A DNA stretch of 64,000 nt from Nectonema munidae. Its lineage: Eukaryota > Nematomorpha > Nectonematoida > Nectonematidae. How positions within the stretch are numbered: the first letter of the stretch is position 1; each line of letters starts with the position of its first letter. The DNA lies in NCBI GenBank assembly GCA_030549495.1, contig JAUIRK010000923.1:186001-250000 (forward strand), read 5' to 3'. Below the pieces are notes generated by a model. That model was given only the letters and a program-made list of their open reading frames with translations, searched no databases and had not been told where the DNA came from. This document shows positions 36,201-42,649 of this stretch, piece by piece. A program made the translations under genes and the position numbers.

Positions 36201-36722
36201 TTTCAATTTTGAAATTATATCCCTTTGTGCATCATCATTTTTTATGTGTAGCTACGCCACTGTTTCAAGAAAGAATAATCGCTTGCTTTTTTCTGAATAG
36301 CGTTTATATATTAAAAAGTAGACGATTTTGATTTCTCCGGACATTGGTGCCACACTAATTCTCAAAGAGTTAAATAAATTATGTATATTCAAATAAAAGG
36401 TTCTTACATGAGCGAATCTTTACAGGAATTAGGAATATAAAGAATGACGGGAAAAACAAATTTCTCCGATGTAGAAGTATTTAAAACATTAATAACTTTG
36501 GCGATTTCAACCTTACTTCTGGGATCTGAAATTAAAGATAATCCTAGATATTGAACATTATCGTGGAGAAAAAACTTAGAGAATGGTTCATGCATCAGAT
36601 ATGATAAAATAGTATCAAAATAAACTTGATCTAAACAAAAATAGATAGAAAAGAATAAAAATTTTAACATCAATTATATTTTAAATCATTTAGAACTTAC
36701 TGTTAGATTCATGGATCTCCAT
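9019..36722 (-). CDS. RABGAP1: RabGAP1/RABGAP1L-like Rab GTPase-activating protein, complete 14-exon coding region
   Basis: Stimulates GTP hydrolysis by Rab GTPases in membrane traffic. Coding exons in transcript order: 36722-36701, 36630-36408, 31703-31493, 31420-31271, 31223-31101, 30964-30741, 25912-25582, 24908-24644, 20383-20163, 17035-16659, 13075-12911, 12403-12274, 10462-10246, 9233-9019. They sum to 2874 bases with consistent phases and GT-AG borders: 957 residues plus stop, against about 1070 in vertebrates. Domains: PTB about 30-165, DUF3694 about 190-320, TBC about 435-650, coiled coil about 715-957. The TBC arginine finger (I477-D480-R483) and glutamine finger (YCQG, Q520) are present, so the GAP should be active. 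The start is the first Met after an in-frame stop and lies close to the PTB domain, so the N-terminus is shorter than in vertebrates. Exon joins are inferred; a longer alternative 5' exon cannot be excluded. Confidence 0.93.
10246..10462 (-). CDS. RABGAP1: RabGAP1 exon 13, coiled-coil segment
   Basis: Encodes LKQALRQEVDVHARKSEHVE through SYKRCSLDLN and SCSTCSSKI, aligned with the C(R)REL/YKQICSQL/CERC region of RabGAP1. The consensus donor is CC|GTAAGT. Confidence 0.88.
12274..12403 (-). CDS. RABGAP1: RabGAP1 exon 12, coiled-coil segment
   Basis: Encodes EKLRLCEKDKKELQEQNERL, matching KLIDAEEEKRRLEEESAQL of vertebrate RabGAP1. Acceptor TCCATTTAG, donor CAA|GTATTT. Confidence 0.85.
12911..13075 (-). 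CDS. RABGAP1: RabGAP1 exon 11, coiled-coil segment
   Basis: Encodes SSSESFVAKIQLEEAAQNKG through VIKKLQDCEAEK, low-complexity helical sequence compatible with the RabGAP1 coiled coil. Similarity is weak; the exon is supported mainly by matching phases on both sides and by position. A second coding-like frame overlaps its 5' end (see findings). Confidence 0.7.
13095..13400 (-). other. Unidentified coding-like stretch in RabGAP1 intron 10
   Basis: The minus strand next to exon 11 translates into protein-like sequence with little low-complexity bias (for example SEIDDPLIEADLFCYDQTYS), spread over more than one frame. It does not match RabGAP1. I do not recognise the family; a decayed inserted gene is the most likely explanation. 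It is reported as a fossil and not reconstructed. Confidence 0.4.
14177..15372. mobile_element. Element with ~130-bp terminal inverted repeats, superfamily unknown
   Basis: The left arm (14177-14312) and right arm (15249-15372) are inverted copies over about 130 bp, each with internal inverted motifs built from TTTCGTGAAATT and CCTAAAATTTCTAGG. The termini read TTACAGTAAGATTGTGAAAT and its complement. The left arm has one extra internal unit. About 0.9 kb between the arms has no recognisable transposase and includes a hAT-type terminus at 14427. Confidence 0.75.
14427..14510 (+). repeat. Solo hAT-type terminus
   Basis: CAGGGGTTCCCAACCTTTTT, followed by a GTGTGGACCC-type subterminal sequence, is typical of BED-type hAT elements. 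No matching right end is visible. Confidence 0.5.
15629..16209. mobile_element. Non-autonomous hAT-like element
   Basis: The ends are inverted: ATGTGTGGGCAACC on the left and, on the complementary strand of the right end, ATGCATAGGCAGCC. The subterminal parts are rich in GGGCCAG/CTGGCCC-like hAT sequence. Flanks show a near-match 8-bp duplication (TATAAGGC and TTTAAGGC). No transposase frame was recognised. Confidence 0.6.
16428..16600. repeat. Dispersed repeat, copy 1 of a pair
   Basis: Direct copy of 18460-18620 over about 150 bp (blocks GTTATTGAATTAGTTAGTTA, TTCTCAAATATTTTAC, GCGAATTCTG). Near-terminal part of an unidentified element. Confidence 0.6.
16659..17035 (-). CDS. RABGAP1: RabGAP1 exon 10, end of TBC domain
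   Basis: Encodes HMFASPWFLTIFTAKFLLPF, VALTLIKVSEPVLLLCDFD and LPKMFRNTH, then a basic helix (KLVKKFEKKF). The family has HMYASQWFLTLFTAKFPL here. The donor AAGA|GTTAGT is inferred by phase with exon 11. Confidence 0.93.
17131..17270 (-). repeat. TTAA MITE family copy
   Basis: AATAATCAGACGATACCTAA through TATAAAGTCGACTATGG, antisense relative to the copy at 30145. Confidence 0.75.
17725..17847 (+). repeat. TTAA MITE family copy
   Basis: GACCGGTTATGGACATATG through TAGATATCGTCTGATTATTC, ending GATAACCGG before TTAA. Confidence 0.78.
18460..19073. mobile_element. hAT-like repeat, copy B with right terminus
   Basis: The first 150 bp match 16428-16600 and 18660-18980 matches 8120-8450. The right end reads GGAGTCCGAGTCGCAATTC, then CCGACTTCTACTC and AACCCTG, the inverted partner of the left terminus at 7982. 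Non-autonomous as far as I can see. Confidence 0.6.
19315..19440 (+). repeat. Coding-like dispersed repeat, copy 1
   Basis: Similar to 63070-63160 (shared GATGTTTA, GCGAGATC-like and GAACCCTTAG blocks). In the second copy the sequence is part of an open frame (NEGDVYNSKNLTRDLYEACK). The family is not recognised. Confidence 0.45.
19690..19812 (+). repeat. TTAA MITE family copy
   Basis: Starts near ACATTAACGGGTTAACGAGC; contains GACTATAGTCGACTTTATAA and TAGATATCGTCAAATTATTG and ends GGTCGTTAACGGG. Confidence 0.8.
20007..20120 (+). repeat. TTAA MITE family copy, divergent subfamily
   Basis: After TTAA at 20003-20006: CCCATTTACGACCAATGTTC. It ends GGTTAAAGGG. Same subfamily as 20870-20999. Confidence 0.75.
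20163..20383 (-). CDS. RABGAP1: RabGAP1 exon 9, TBC domain with glutamine finger
   Basis: Encodes GYCQGISFLAASLLLHMPEE, then AFSLLVSIMKKYDLRQLY. YCQG supplies the catalytic glutamine. Acceptor CTCTTTTTAG, donor CAA|GTAGTG. Confidence 0.96.
20496..21640. mobile_element. hAT element relic with perfect 8-bp target duplication
   Basis: Flanked by CTTATAAG at 20488-20495 and 21641-21648. The ends are CAGGGCGAGGAAAAATTGAC and, inverted, CAGGGAGAGTAAAAGTCAAT. Many ATTGACTTTATTGAC-type subterminal repeats lie at both ends. The minus strand has remnants of a hAT dimerisation region (EVERSLSKLKKLLENGRI). A TTAA MITE lies inside at 20870-20999. Confidence 0.88.
20870..20999 (+). repeat. TTAA MITE nested in the hAT relic
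   Basis: Exactly flanked by TTAA (20866-20869 and 21000-21003), with inverted termini CCCATTTACGACCAA and CCCATTTAAGACCAA. The TTAA target duplication indicates piggyBac-type mobilisation. Confidence 0.9.
22190..23680 (+). mobile_element. LINE reverse-transcriptase relic
   Basis: Translations in several frames give the RT palm and thumb: AIPNVKVLHL, YEDDITAFFLKNTL (YADD box degraded to YEDD), then INWFVIIGLTINSKKSNYMI, NNNLTWFDHISHI and a distal FLNDSILKFKDIYKVRHEY. This is a Jockey/CR1-like LINE. A 110-bp tandem duplication at 23111-23330 and several stops break it. Confidence 0.82.
23107..23326 (+). repeat. 110-bp tandem duplication inside LINE
   Basis: Two practically identical units with starts 110 bp apart (TGGCTTTTGGTAACTGAAAT at 23111 and 23221). 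The identity implies a recent event. A 67-bp relative lies at 25491-25557. Confidence 0.92.
23798..24440 (+). mobile_element. LINE ORF1-like relic with PHD-type finger and zinc knuckle
   Basis: One frame begins DWSCSLC. A second gives a Cys/His finger ending MRWVCKIC, and a third gives CPNCCSFGHTTSNCKN followed by CRYCSESHNGNIC. PHD-like plus CCHC-type knuckles are known in first ORFs of Jockey/CR1 LINEs. Frame changes show it is decayed. It follows directly after the RT relic, so it may be the head of another copy. Confidence 0.6.
24500..24630 (+). repeat. tRNA-derived SINE, copy 4, next to a RabGAP1 splice donor
   Basis: GCGTAAGTAAGGTTGG start, B box GATTCGATCCC, body conserved. The copy ends about 12 bases from the exon 8 donor at 24643. 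Confidence 0.88.
24644..24908 (-). CDS. RABGAP1: RabGAP1 exon 8, TBC domain with arginine finger
   Basis: Encodes RLGVPDALRGEVWQLLAL and TIRRDITRIFPQHNFFKD. This carries the IxxDxxR catalytic motif. A SINE tail starts about 12 bases past the donor. Confidence 0.95.
25075..25135 (+). repeat. Short KMKKDEL-type 21-bp repeat, copy 1
   Basis: Three degenerate units of AAAATGAAAAAAGACGAACTT, related to the array at 52862-53011. Confidence 0.7.
25491..25557 (+). repeat. LINE fragment matching 23111-23180
   Basis: Almost perfect match starting TGGCTTTTGGTAACTGAAAT and ending TTTAATAAAAATTAAATT. It lies 24 bases beyond the exon 7 donor. Confidence 0.88.
25582..25912 (-). CDS. RABGAP1: RabGAP1 exon 7, acidic linker before TBC
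   Basis: Encodes a Lys/Arg-rich start, an acidic run (DDGIDDELDDEED) and then GMGFVDKDCSTDELRKWNEV, which matches the conserved lead-in to the TBC domain (GSGDVSKEC, then W). Donor GAA|GTATGC. Confidence 0.88.
26340..27470 (+). repeat. 36-bp minisatellite, about 31 units
   Basis: The unit contains GATCATTGGTACCGCGTGAT followed by CCTAGGTCCTGTGAAA or variants (TCTAGGTCCAGTTAAA, TCTAGGACGTGTGACA). The period of 36 is divisible by three, so one frame stays open as VKDHWYRVILGP repeats (for example 26538-26852 and 27086-27271). It lies in RabGAP1 intron 6 on the opposite strand. Start codons come from the repeat itself, so I do not call it a gene. Variant units alternate and the array ends near 27470. 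Confidence 0.95.
27481..27620. repeat. 54-bp tandem repeat, about 2.6 units
   Basis: AT-rich unit beginning AATAAAATTTATAAACTAAA, starting at 27481, 27535 and 27589. It follows the minisatellite immediately. Confidence 0.9.
28370..29230. repeat. Tandem satellite with ~330-bp period, about 2.6 units
   Basis: The landmark CACCATAGTGTGTTTAAATA occurs near 28385 (variant), 28714 and 29045. Other shared blocks are TTCATTTTACACGCTAAAAT and CATATTGTTCAAGG. A/T-rich with long A and T runs. Confidence 0.88.
29231..30144. other. Intron 6 DNA, nothing firm
   Basis: Short translated stretches near 29450-29700 look faintly protein-like, but I cannot assign them. Confidence 0.3.
30145..30262 (+). repeat. 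TTAA MITE family copy
   Basis: GCGGTTAACGCCCAGAGTCG through TCTAGTCGTTAACGG, followed by TTAA at 30263-30266; the left flank is CTAA. Inverted termini centred on GTTAACG. Confidence 0.85.
30741..30964 (-). CDS. RABGAP1: RabGAP1 exon 6, DUF3694 domain
   Basis: Acceptor after CATATCGCTTTTAG, donor TTTC|GTATGT. It contains MSMSLSPDSHSLNSS and HLLCLVCDVTFQKVSRPI, matching GLLLSPG and VLFMTTAVDLVITEVQEP of the family. It ends with two bases of a Ser codon, which exon 7 completes. Confidence 0.83.
31101..31223 (-). CDS. RABGAP1: RabGAP1 exon 5, DUF3694 domain
   Basis: Forty-one codons, ENESNVRKCSFEKGHF through KKINLLIRNVESKKRALK, matching the CFKL/DKKIVIYVQQ stretch of RabGAP1. It is separated from exon 4 by a 47-base intron (31224-31270). 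Confidence 0.85.
31271..31420 (-). CDS. RABGAP1: RabGAP1 exon 4, end of PTB and entry to DUF3694
   Basis: Fifty codons after a strong acceptor (CTAATCTTTTCAG). It begins TRKIVQRIVSTF (family: AVSRILYSF) and ends FFLEFCLEIE (family: FSVSLEIKE). Confidence 0.88.
31493..31703 (-). CDS. RABGAP1: RabGAP1 exon 3, second half of PTB domain
   Basis: Encodes QISQIIFCVKAPE, ACFAFT and CYVFRCERESF, equivalent to KILFCV, CFAFT and HVFRCE of vertebrate RabGAP1. The acceptor at 31704 is chosen because it restores the phase and the local alignment. Confidence 0.9.
32309..32803. mobile_element. Element with ~100-bp terminal inverted repeats
   Basis: The left arm 32309-32410 (AGGAAAAATCGCC, then CAAATTTGCCGTAAAACAAG) is inverted at 32703-32803. 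An outward extension at 32247-32308 has related motifs (GTTTGCCGTAGG, TTTCGCC). No coding content; superfamily not recognised. Confidence 0.78.
34040..35150 (-). mobile_element. hAT-type transposase relic, C-terminal half
   Basis: Minus-strand frames give FDNPLLEPALFFMQSTISLF followed by a Leu-rich stretch, KFIQATQVYDKEALLYIQNK, and finally the hAT dimerisation motif SNASLERLFNIIKKNKTDTR. This is the order found in a widespread animal hAT-like transposase family. Multiple frames are used, so the copy is dead. A CCGGGA-rich sequence near 33775-33850 may be its downstream terminus. Confidence 0.75.
35424..36262. mobile_element. MITE with CAGTRGCGTAGC termini
   Basis: Starts CAGTAGCGTAGCCAGG and ends TAGCTACGCCACTG (inverted). 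Flanks TTTCTAGG and TTTCAAGA are a weak 8-bp match. G/C-rich only near the left end; no transposase seen. Confidence 0.72.
36408..36630 (-). CDS. RABGAP1: RabGAP1 exon 2, first half of PTB domain
   Basis: Acceptor TTTTTGTTTAG, donor CAT|GTAAGA. It encodes the PTB opening (VQYLGLSLISDPRSKVEIAK), matching the family pattern of KLKYLG followed by APRSEVEA. Confidence 0.9.
36701..36722 (-). CDS. RABGAP1: RabGAP1 exon 1, start codon
   Basis: Twenty-two coding bases, ATG to an ACA|GTAAGT donor. An in-frame TGA lies upstream with no other Met between. The single leftover base joins exon 2 in phase. The exon is very short, so its support is the start context, the consensus donor and the phase match. 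Confidence 0.7.
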
Positions 36723-37019
36723 AACAAAAAAATTAATTATAAATATCCACCATTTAACAAATGTGAGAATTCAGTTTGAAATTTTTTAAAAATAAAAACA
36801 ATACTTTGGGAGATTTTAAATTTTAAATCCAAGTTAGTTTAGTTTTAGGGTACATTTATCAATTTATTTTATTTATAGTATTTTACTTAGACCTATTTTC
36901 GAATCTATTAAAAAAGTTATTAGCTTGAATTTTTTTAATAAATTAATCAGAAATACTAATTACAAATTAAAATTTTATGATATAAGCAAAGTCCTTAATT
37001 GTTTTTTCACTCAAATATT
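36723..37019. promoter_or_regulatory. Upstream region of RabGAP1
   Basis: AT-rich sequence between the RabGAP1 start codon and a LINE. Promoter or 5' untranslated sequence is expected here, but no motif stands out. Confidence 0.3.
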
Positions 37020-38658
37020 TAGAATAACTAAAATACACTTGAATAACAATAACTCATGATTAACAAAGGTAAAAGTTTTATTTCTGATAACAATATACTT
37101 TTTGACACAAATAACCTAAAAAACCCAAATAATATATATTTAAGCCAAAAATTAATATAATTGTATGAAAATAATATTTAGAGCTTAAATGCTCAATTTT
37201 TACATAGCAAGTTTAATGAACTTGAAATTTTTATTCATAAATTAACTGAGTTCCTAACCAAACCTCTCTCTATAATATGGTGTGTTGAAGAGACAATTCA
37301 ATATAGATTAAAAGGATTCACTACTTCCAATGCTCCTAGAAGATCTTCAATACAAGGTGGGCTCATGATTTATGTGTTCGATTAGGTTGTAGCGAGTTTT
37401 TTTTAAACTCATTTGAATATCAATCTTTAATACTTGAAATATCTGATTTCAAAAAAATTATTGTGGGCAATATATACAGATTACCATCTATTTGTTAAGA
37501 AACAATTGATAATTTTTTGATCTTTTTTGGAAAACTACTTACCAATCTTGATAGAAATTCATTTAATCTTTTCTGTGGAGATTTTAATTTTGATTTATTT
37601 AAACTAACTAACTAATATATTAATAGATTTCTTAGTTTGATTATTTCTAATTAATTGATTCCCCCAATTACTTTACCTACACGACTACAAACAAACACTC
37701 TAATAGATAACGTTTTTTTTACAATTTTTCTAATTAATCATTAACAAGAAACCTTTCAATGAAAAATTCGATATAAAATTATTTCAATCTTTAGCTGCAG
37801 AAGGTAAAGGTATCATGGGTTGTTTTCATCGATAAGGCACAATTGCGCCGCTTGTATCGAACTATGAAGAAAGTAGGCTTGATGCGGGATCGAACCCAAG
37901 ACATTGAGTTATCCATACCCAGTATCTAACCAACTTTACTCACGCCCCTTAGAAACTAAGTGGTTTTTAAATACAGAAAAGAATAATAGTAATCCCGACA
38001 TTTTCTTCAATTATTTAACACAATATATATGTTTTTTGATAAAAGAATCAACTAGAACATTGAAAATTAATAAATATAAATACAAATATAAACTTTGGAT
38101 TAATTTGGATTATTAGACATGATTATAAAACGTGATAGACTTTATCAGAAATACAAAAAATTAAAACTTATCAACGAAAAGCCAATTTATAATATTGAGA
38201 AACAAAATACGGAAAAGTATTTCTCTAACAATTTTGTTAAATGCAACTCAATGCAAAAAGTTTGATATAAAATAAATGAAGTTATTAAAAATATGTATAA
38301 AAGATGGGTTGAATATACTTGATGATTATGAAGCAGCTAATAAATTCAATGAATGTTTCACAAACACAATAAATCATTTCAGTTCAGAATATGATATTTC
38401 TTCTCAAAAAAATAGACGTGGTTTTTTTGAACTCAGTCTTATCACGTATGAAGAAATACTAGCAATCATTGATAAATTCAAAGATAATAATACCGAAGAT
38501 GTATATGGAATATAAATGAAACATATAAAATATATAAAATACTATTTAAGCGTCCCTTTATCCTATTCTATTAATCTTATCAAATAACATAATACATAAA
38601 TTTATACCTATTTATAAAAAAAATGATGAATTTTCAATTGAAAATTATAGACCTATTC
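37020..38658 (+). mobile_element. LINE relic: APE endonuclease and start of reverse transcriptase
   Basis: The endonuclease region reads LIIWCVEETIQYRLKGFTTS-like (ICLSETW box degraded), then RRSSIQGGLMIYV, IFSVEILILIYLN-like (GDFN box in an adjacent frame) and PTRLQTNTLIDNVFF. Beyond an antisense SINE it continues with ANKFNECFTNTINHF and ends at ENYRPI, the opening of the RT, where a hAT relic cuts in. CR1/Jockey-like, broken by stops and frame changes. Confidence 0.82.
37801..37947 (-). repeat. tRNA-derived SINE, copy 5, inserted antisense in the LINE
   Basis: Complement of the consensus: the TACCTTTACCTT tail at 37801, GGGATCGAACC at 37889 and TACTCACGCC at the end. It separates the LINE endonuclease from its RT. 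Confidence 0.9.
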
Positions 38659-39601
38659 ATTAGCTCATACACTCAATTCATAAGCTCGAACACGTCTTCT
38701 CCTTTTGTTGTAGTTTTCATTTCATTGGTCAAGAGTAATTCACTTCGAATTGCATCCTTAGTAGCATAACCCACATATACCAAATGCTGTGCGCAGTTTG
38801 ACACATCCGTTGATTCGTCCAGTTGTATTGCAAATCCATATTTTGAGCCTTCTACTGTTATTAATGAATGGTTCATTAATAACAGTAGACATTTCTGTAA
38901 TACACCTCTGTATCGTATTATTTGACACTGCTTCATTAACGATGCTATGCTTCACCTTTGTTGTGGAAGGGTTTTATTTCTTCCCCAAAAAAACCCCAAT
39001 TTCACAGGAGGGTGTCAAAAAAAAAAACAAATGTTGAAATTAATTCTTTGTTTTTTTTTGTTTTTTTTTTTAATTTTCTTAAAAAAAATGGATTGCGGTC
39101 TTTCTAGTCTGGATGTTTAGTTTGGAGATGGCGTTGTAAAAGGCTTCATTGATGCATTTGATAATGTCTTCATACACAACACACACCGTTGCACAGATTC
39201 TTCCCTATTATTCAATTCATAGAACCAAAATTAATATATTGATCGCTATACTGTCGTTAGGGTATATTGATTTGACGCTATAATAATCTGAAATAAAACT
39301 AAAAGTTGCTTTTTAATATATTGAATATATATAATAATTTACATAATCGATAAAAATAAACAATCACAATATATCACAGCACTGTACCTACTAAGTCAAC
39401 AGAATGTGTGTGCAGGCTACACATATTTACATGTATTACAGTTGAGGAACTAAAGAAAATGAACTATAGCCAAATTTACATTACACTACATTTCTCTGAA
39501 AACAAGTACTTTTTTTGAATTTTTGAAAAACATCTCGCATACCACTTGGAAGGCTTTCGCGTACCACCAGGGGTACGCGTACCACAGGTTGGAAACCCCT
39601 G
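38659..39601 (-). mobile_element. hAT (BED-type) relic with right terminus
   Basis: The minus-strand frame at 38673-38936 reads FAIQLDESTDVSNCAQHLVY and TTTKGEDVFEL, catalytic-core signatures of ZBED5-like hAT transposases. The right end is CAGGGGTTTCCAACCTGTGG (complement, ending 39601), with subterminal GGTACGCG repeats. The candidate right target copy is TTATAGAG; the left end lacks its terminus. It interrupts the LINE at ENYRPI. Confidence 0.8.
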
Positions 39602-39639
39602 TTATAGAGTGATCATGGGATTACTCTCTACTAAGCTTT

Positions 39640-39830
39640 TCAAAAAACATGTCTTTTAAGTGTAAGAACCTTTTTTTATGTCCCCCATGGCAATTTTTCG
39701 AGTTGCCTTCATTGCTTTGCTTATTAACATAATTTTGAAGGATAGACTTTGCAGTTGAGTATTTTATACCAAGGATTTCTGATGCTCGTTTACTGATAAA
39801 AACTCTATGGAAAAAATGTTGATTAATTCA
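39640..39830 (-). mobile_element. Transposase helix-turn-helix fragment
   Basis: The minus strand reads RVFISKRASEILGIKYSTAK, then ILQNYVNKQSNEG and HGGHKK. This resembles the N-terminal HTH of Tc1-like or related DDE transposases. No other part of the element was found. Confidence 0.5.
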
Positions 39831-40140
39831 AGCTTTTTTTCATTTGAGATTATGTTATACATGATAGAATAGGGGTAGTAATAAGGATGATCAAAAATTC
39901 AACAGAAATAGACAGATTGTAAAGCATTCTCTTTATATAATACTATTTAGAGAACCGATATCAAATCTGAAACAAAAAATAGGCAAATCTGTGCATGTTT
40001 TAAAAGTTTGAACATAAACTAAAAGAAAAAGCCAGGTCCAATACTACTGTTTTTTAGTTCATTTTGAAGTAACAGTTTGTTTTAATACCCATTTTAGTAT
40101 AAAGTATTAGTATTAAATTAAAATATTTATAATACCAAAG

Positions 40141-40397
40141 CAGTGGCGGATCCAGAAATTTCTTATAGGAGGGGGGGGGGGGCGAAATCAATTAAAATTT
40201 TTTGCAATTTTGCTAAAAGTCATCAGAGAATACGACAGCTGTTTATGTCTTTTAGAATCACTAATTATTACCTATGTTTTCATATTTTTAACATTATTTT
40301 GCCATGAATAAATTGCATAAATTTATTTTTTATATATGTAAGGGTATACATTAGTAAGGGTAATTTTCGAAGCCATTTTTCCTTGGATCCGCCACTG
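40141..40397. mobile_element. MITE with CAGTGGCGGATCC termini, copy 1
   Basis: Begins CAGTGGCGGATCCAG and ends GGATCCGCCACTG. Flanks ATACCAAAG and ATACCAAG suggest an 8-9-bp target duplication. Contains a G run of about 14 at 40171. Confidence 0.85.
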
Positions 40398-41341
40398 ATA
40401 CCAAGTATTCAAGGCAAAAAAATTAAAAAATACCAAAAATCAAATTAAAATGTGAGTTTTTGATAAAAAAAAACTAATTTAATTTTTGTTTATAAGCAAA
40501 TTATTTAAAAAAATAAATTGAAACTGATTTTGAGAGCTTGCTCATGAGATATTTTGAAATTCAGCAAATAAGAAATCTTTCTCAAATGTAAAAAAAACTT
40601 TGAAACTTGCACAAACAATTGAAAATGAGGAATAAATTTCATGAAGTACTAAAGAAAAAATCAATTCATTTTAGCTTCTAACTAAGTTTCTTGCAAAAAG
40701 GAATATGAAATTATTATTTTTAATTTGTATATTCACTGAAAAAATAAATTCATAAAGTAAATAATTCGCAACCGATAAAACTACTAGTTACTTACTACTT
40801 TTGTTTGTAAAACCTACCAACTTACATGATTTTATTCCAAGTAACTAGTAATATTTGCCTACAAACTGATTAGTAATAAGTGCTTTCTCTTTTTTTACTA
40901 TTCATATGCGTAAAATCTACCAAGTTTCAATGTTTAATACGACTTGCTCAGTAAAGTTAACTAAATAAGTATTATATGACTTTTACAAAATCATCTTTTA
41001 CTAAATAATTAGTAAAAGAATAAAAACTAGCAATTTTTATTAAACAATTTCTAAAAGCATAAATACTGTCACTACAAGACAAAATGTTTTTAACACAAAT
41101 GCTTTTCATAGAATCATTATTATTCAATTTAATGAAATAATTTTATTTTAGATATTCTGTTAAGGAGTCACAAATAGAGTTAAAATTTTTCAATCATTAA
41201 TTGTAAAAATAAACATAATACAGTCATTCCTTTTTATATCAAACGATGTCATAACTAAATTTTTGAAAAAACAAACATTTCATCAACTCTATAAGCTTTT
41301 ATAATAGTGGATGTTACAAGCGCATAAAAATTATGCTAGTA

Positions 41342-41676
41342 CAGTAGAACCTACGTTTTACGTACCCTGATTTTACGTCCTCGCCAAATGACCGATGACG
41401 TCATCTTTTTGGTCATTAAAGGCATTATTAATACGTTTTTTCTTTGTGATTTTATGTATTAAAAAGTTTATAAAGGTTAATAATTCATCCAACTTCACTG
41501 TAGTAGTCTTCTTTAGCTGCCATAGTCCCTCACGTCATACACGGTGTGACCATGTGTGATCCAGGCTAGGATTTTTGTGTTGTATGTCAATTTAATGGTC
41601 AACCTGGATTTTACGAATCCTAGATTTTATGTCCGCCGTTCGGTCCCGTGCCGTACGTAAAACGTAGGTTCTAGTG
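41342..41676. mobile_element. pogo/Tc1-like MITE inside the CACTA-like element
   Basis: TA duplications at 40-41 and 77-78 flank CAGTAGAACCTACGTTTTAC and its inverted partner ending GGTTCTAGTG. No coding capacity. Confidence 0.85.
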
Positions 41677-42149
41677 TAATAGGTGGGTGAGAAGAAGCAA
41701 TGATGAGAAGTTTGTATCACATATAGTTTACTAATACAAGCTACATTTCGAGAGAAAGAGGAAATGACGTTTTTGAAGAGTGCTACAAATGTTGCTGTGC
41801 GACGATTTTAGCTTGTTATTTCCGCTTTTCAAGTCTCACTCTCTGTCTCCTTGCCAGTTGTACACACTACAGGCAACATATTTATTATTCAACAGTTTTC
41901 GTGACGCGTATCATTTAGCCTTCATCATTTTTTGTACATTTTAAAAGAAAAAATTTCTTTTGTTCTAATTGGAATTTACCTAAAGTAAGGTTTTTAAAAC
42001 TAATATGATTTATATATAGTAAGTGTATTTTAGTTACGCATCAATAAATATTAATTAGCAAGTACAATTTGTATATACTTTTTTGATTTTCTTAGAATGT
42101 TTTTTGTAAGATTTTGTTTGTAGAGAATATAAGAAGTATTTAAATCATA

Positions 42150-42600
42150 TACATGATGATAGGCACAAAGGGGTTCATATGCAGTGTCTGTTATGCAAAG
42201 CAGCGTACAAAAACAAATACTCTCTTACTAGGCATTATAGGTTTAAACATTCAAAAAGAGATAAAGACTTATCGTGTAATGTTTATAAATAATAACAGTA
42301 AAACGCTGATGATTTTGATAATAGACAATACCATGTTAATGCCCAAGAACCTTTCATAATGAGTGTTGAAAATCAAGAGCAAAATCTTCCAAATCGAAAT
42401 TCTTTAGTAAACAATAAAGTTGAAAGTTTTGCTTTTTTTATATTAAAAATGAGGGAGGTTTATAACGTACCATCGAACTGTTTAGAGAAAATTTTATCGG
42501 AGTTCAAAAAGATGTTAGATTCTCAAAAATTTTTGATCAGACAATCAATTAAAAGGATATGCCAAATGAACAGTTTATCTGATCAAGTTAGTTCAATTTT
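42150..42600 (+). pseudogene. CACTA-like transposase, N-terminal part
   Basis: Carries a C2H2 finger and a helical domain (LVNNKVESFAFFILKMREVY, then NCLEKILSEFKKMLD). It is cut at 42602 by the TTAA insertion of the piggyBac element and resumes after 48509. Confidence 0.6.
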
Positions 42601-42633
42601 AACCCGTTAATGCCCAACGTATTTGTGTCCAAC

Positions 42634-42649
42634 GTATCACATATGATAC
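42634..42649. repeat. Subterminal palindrome of piggyBac element
   Basis: GTATCACATATGATAC; its exact complement is at 42974-42989, and the perfect palindrome GTATCATATATGATAC is at 48327-48342. Confidence 0.85.
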
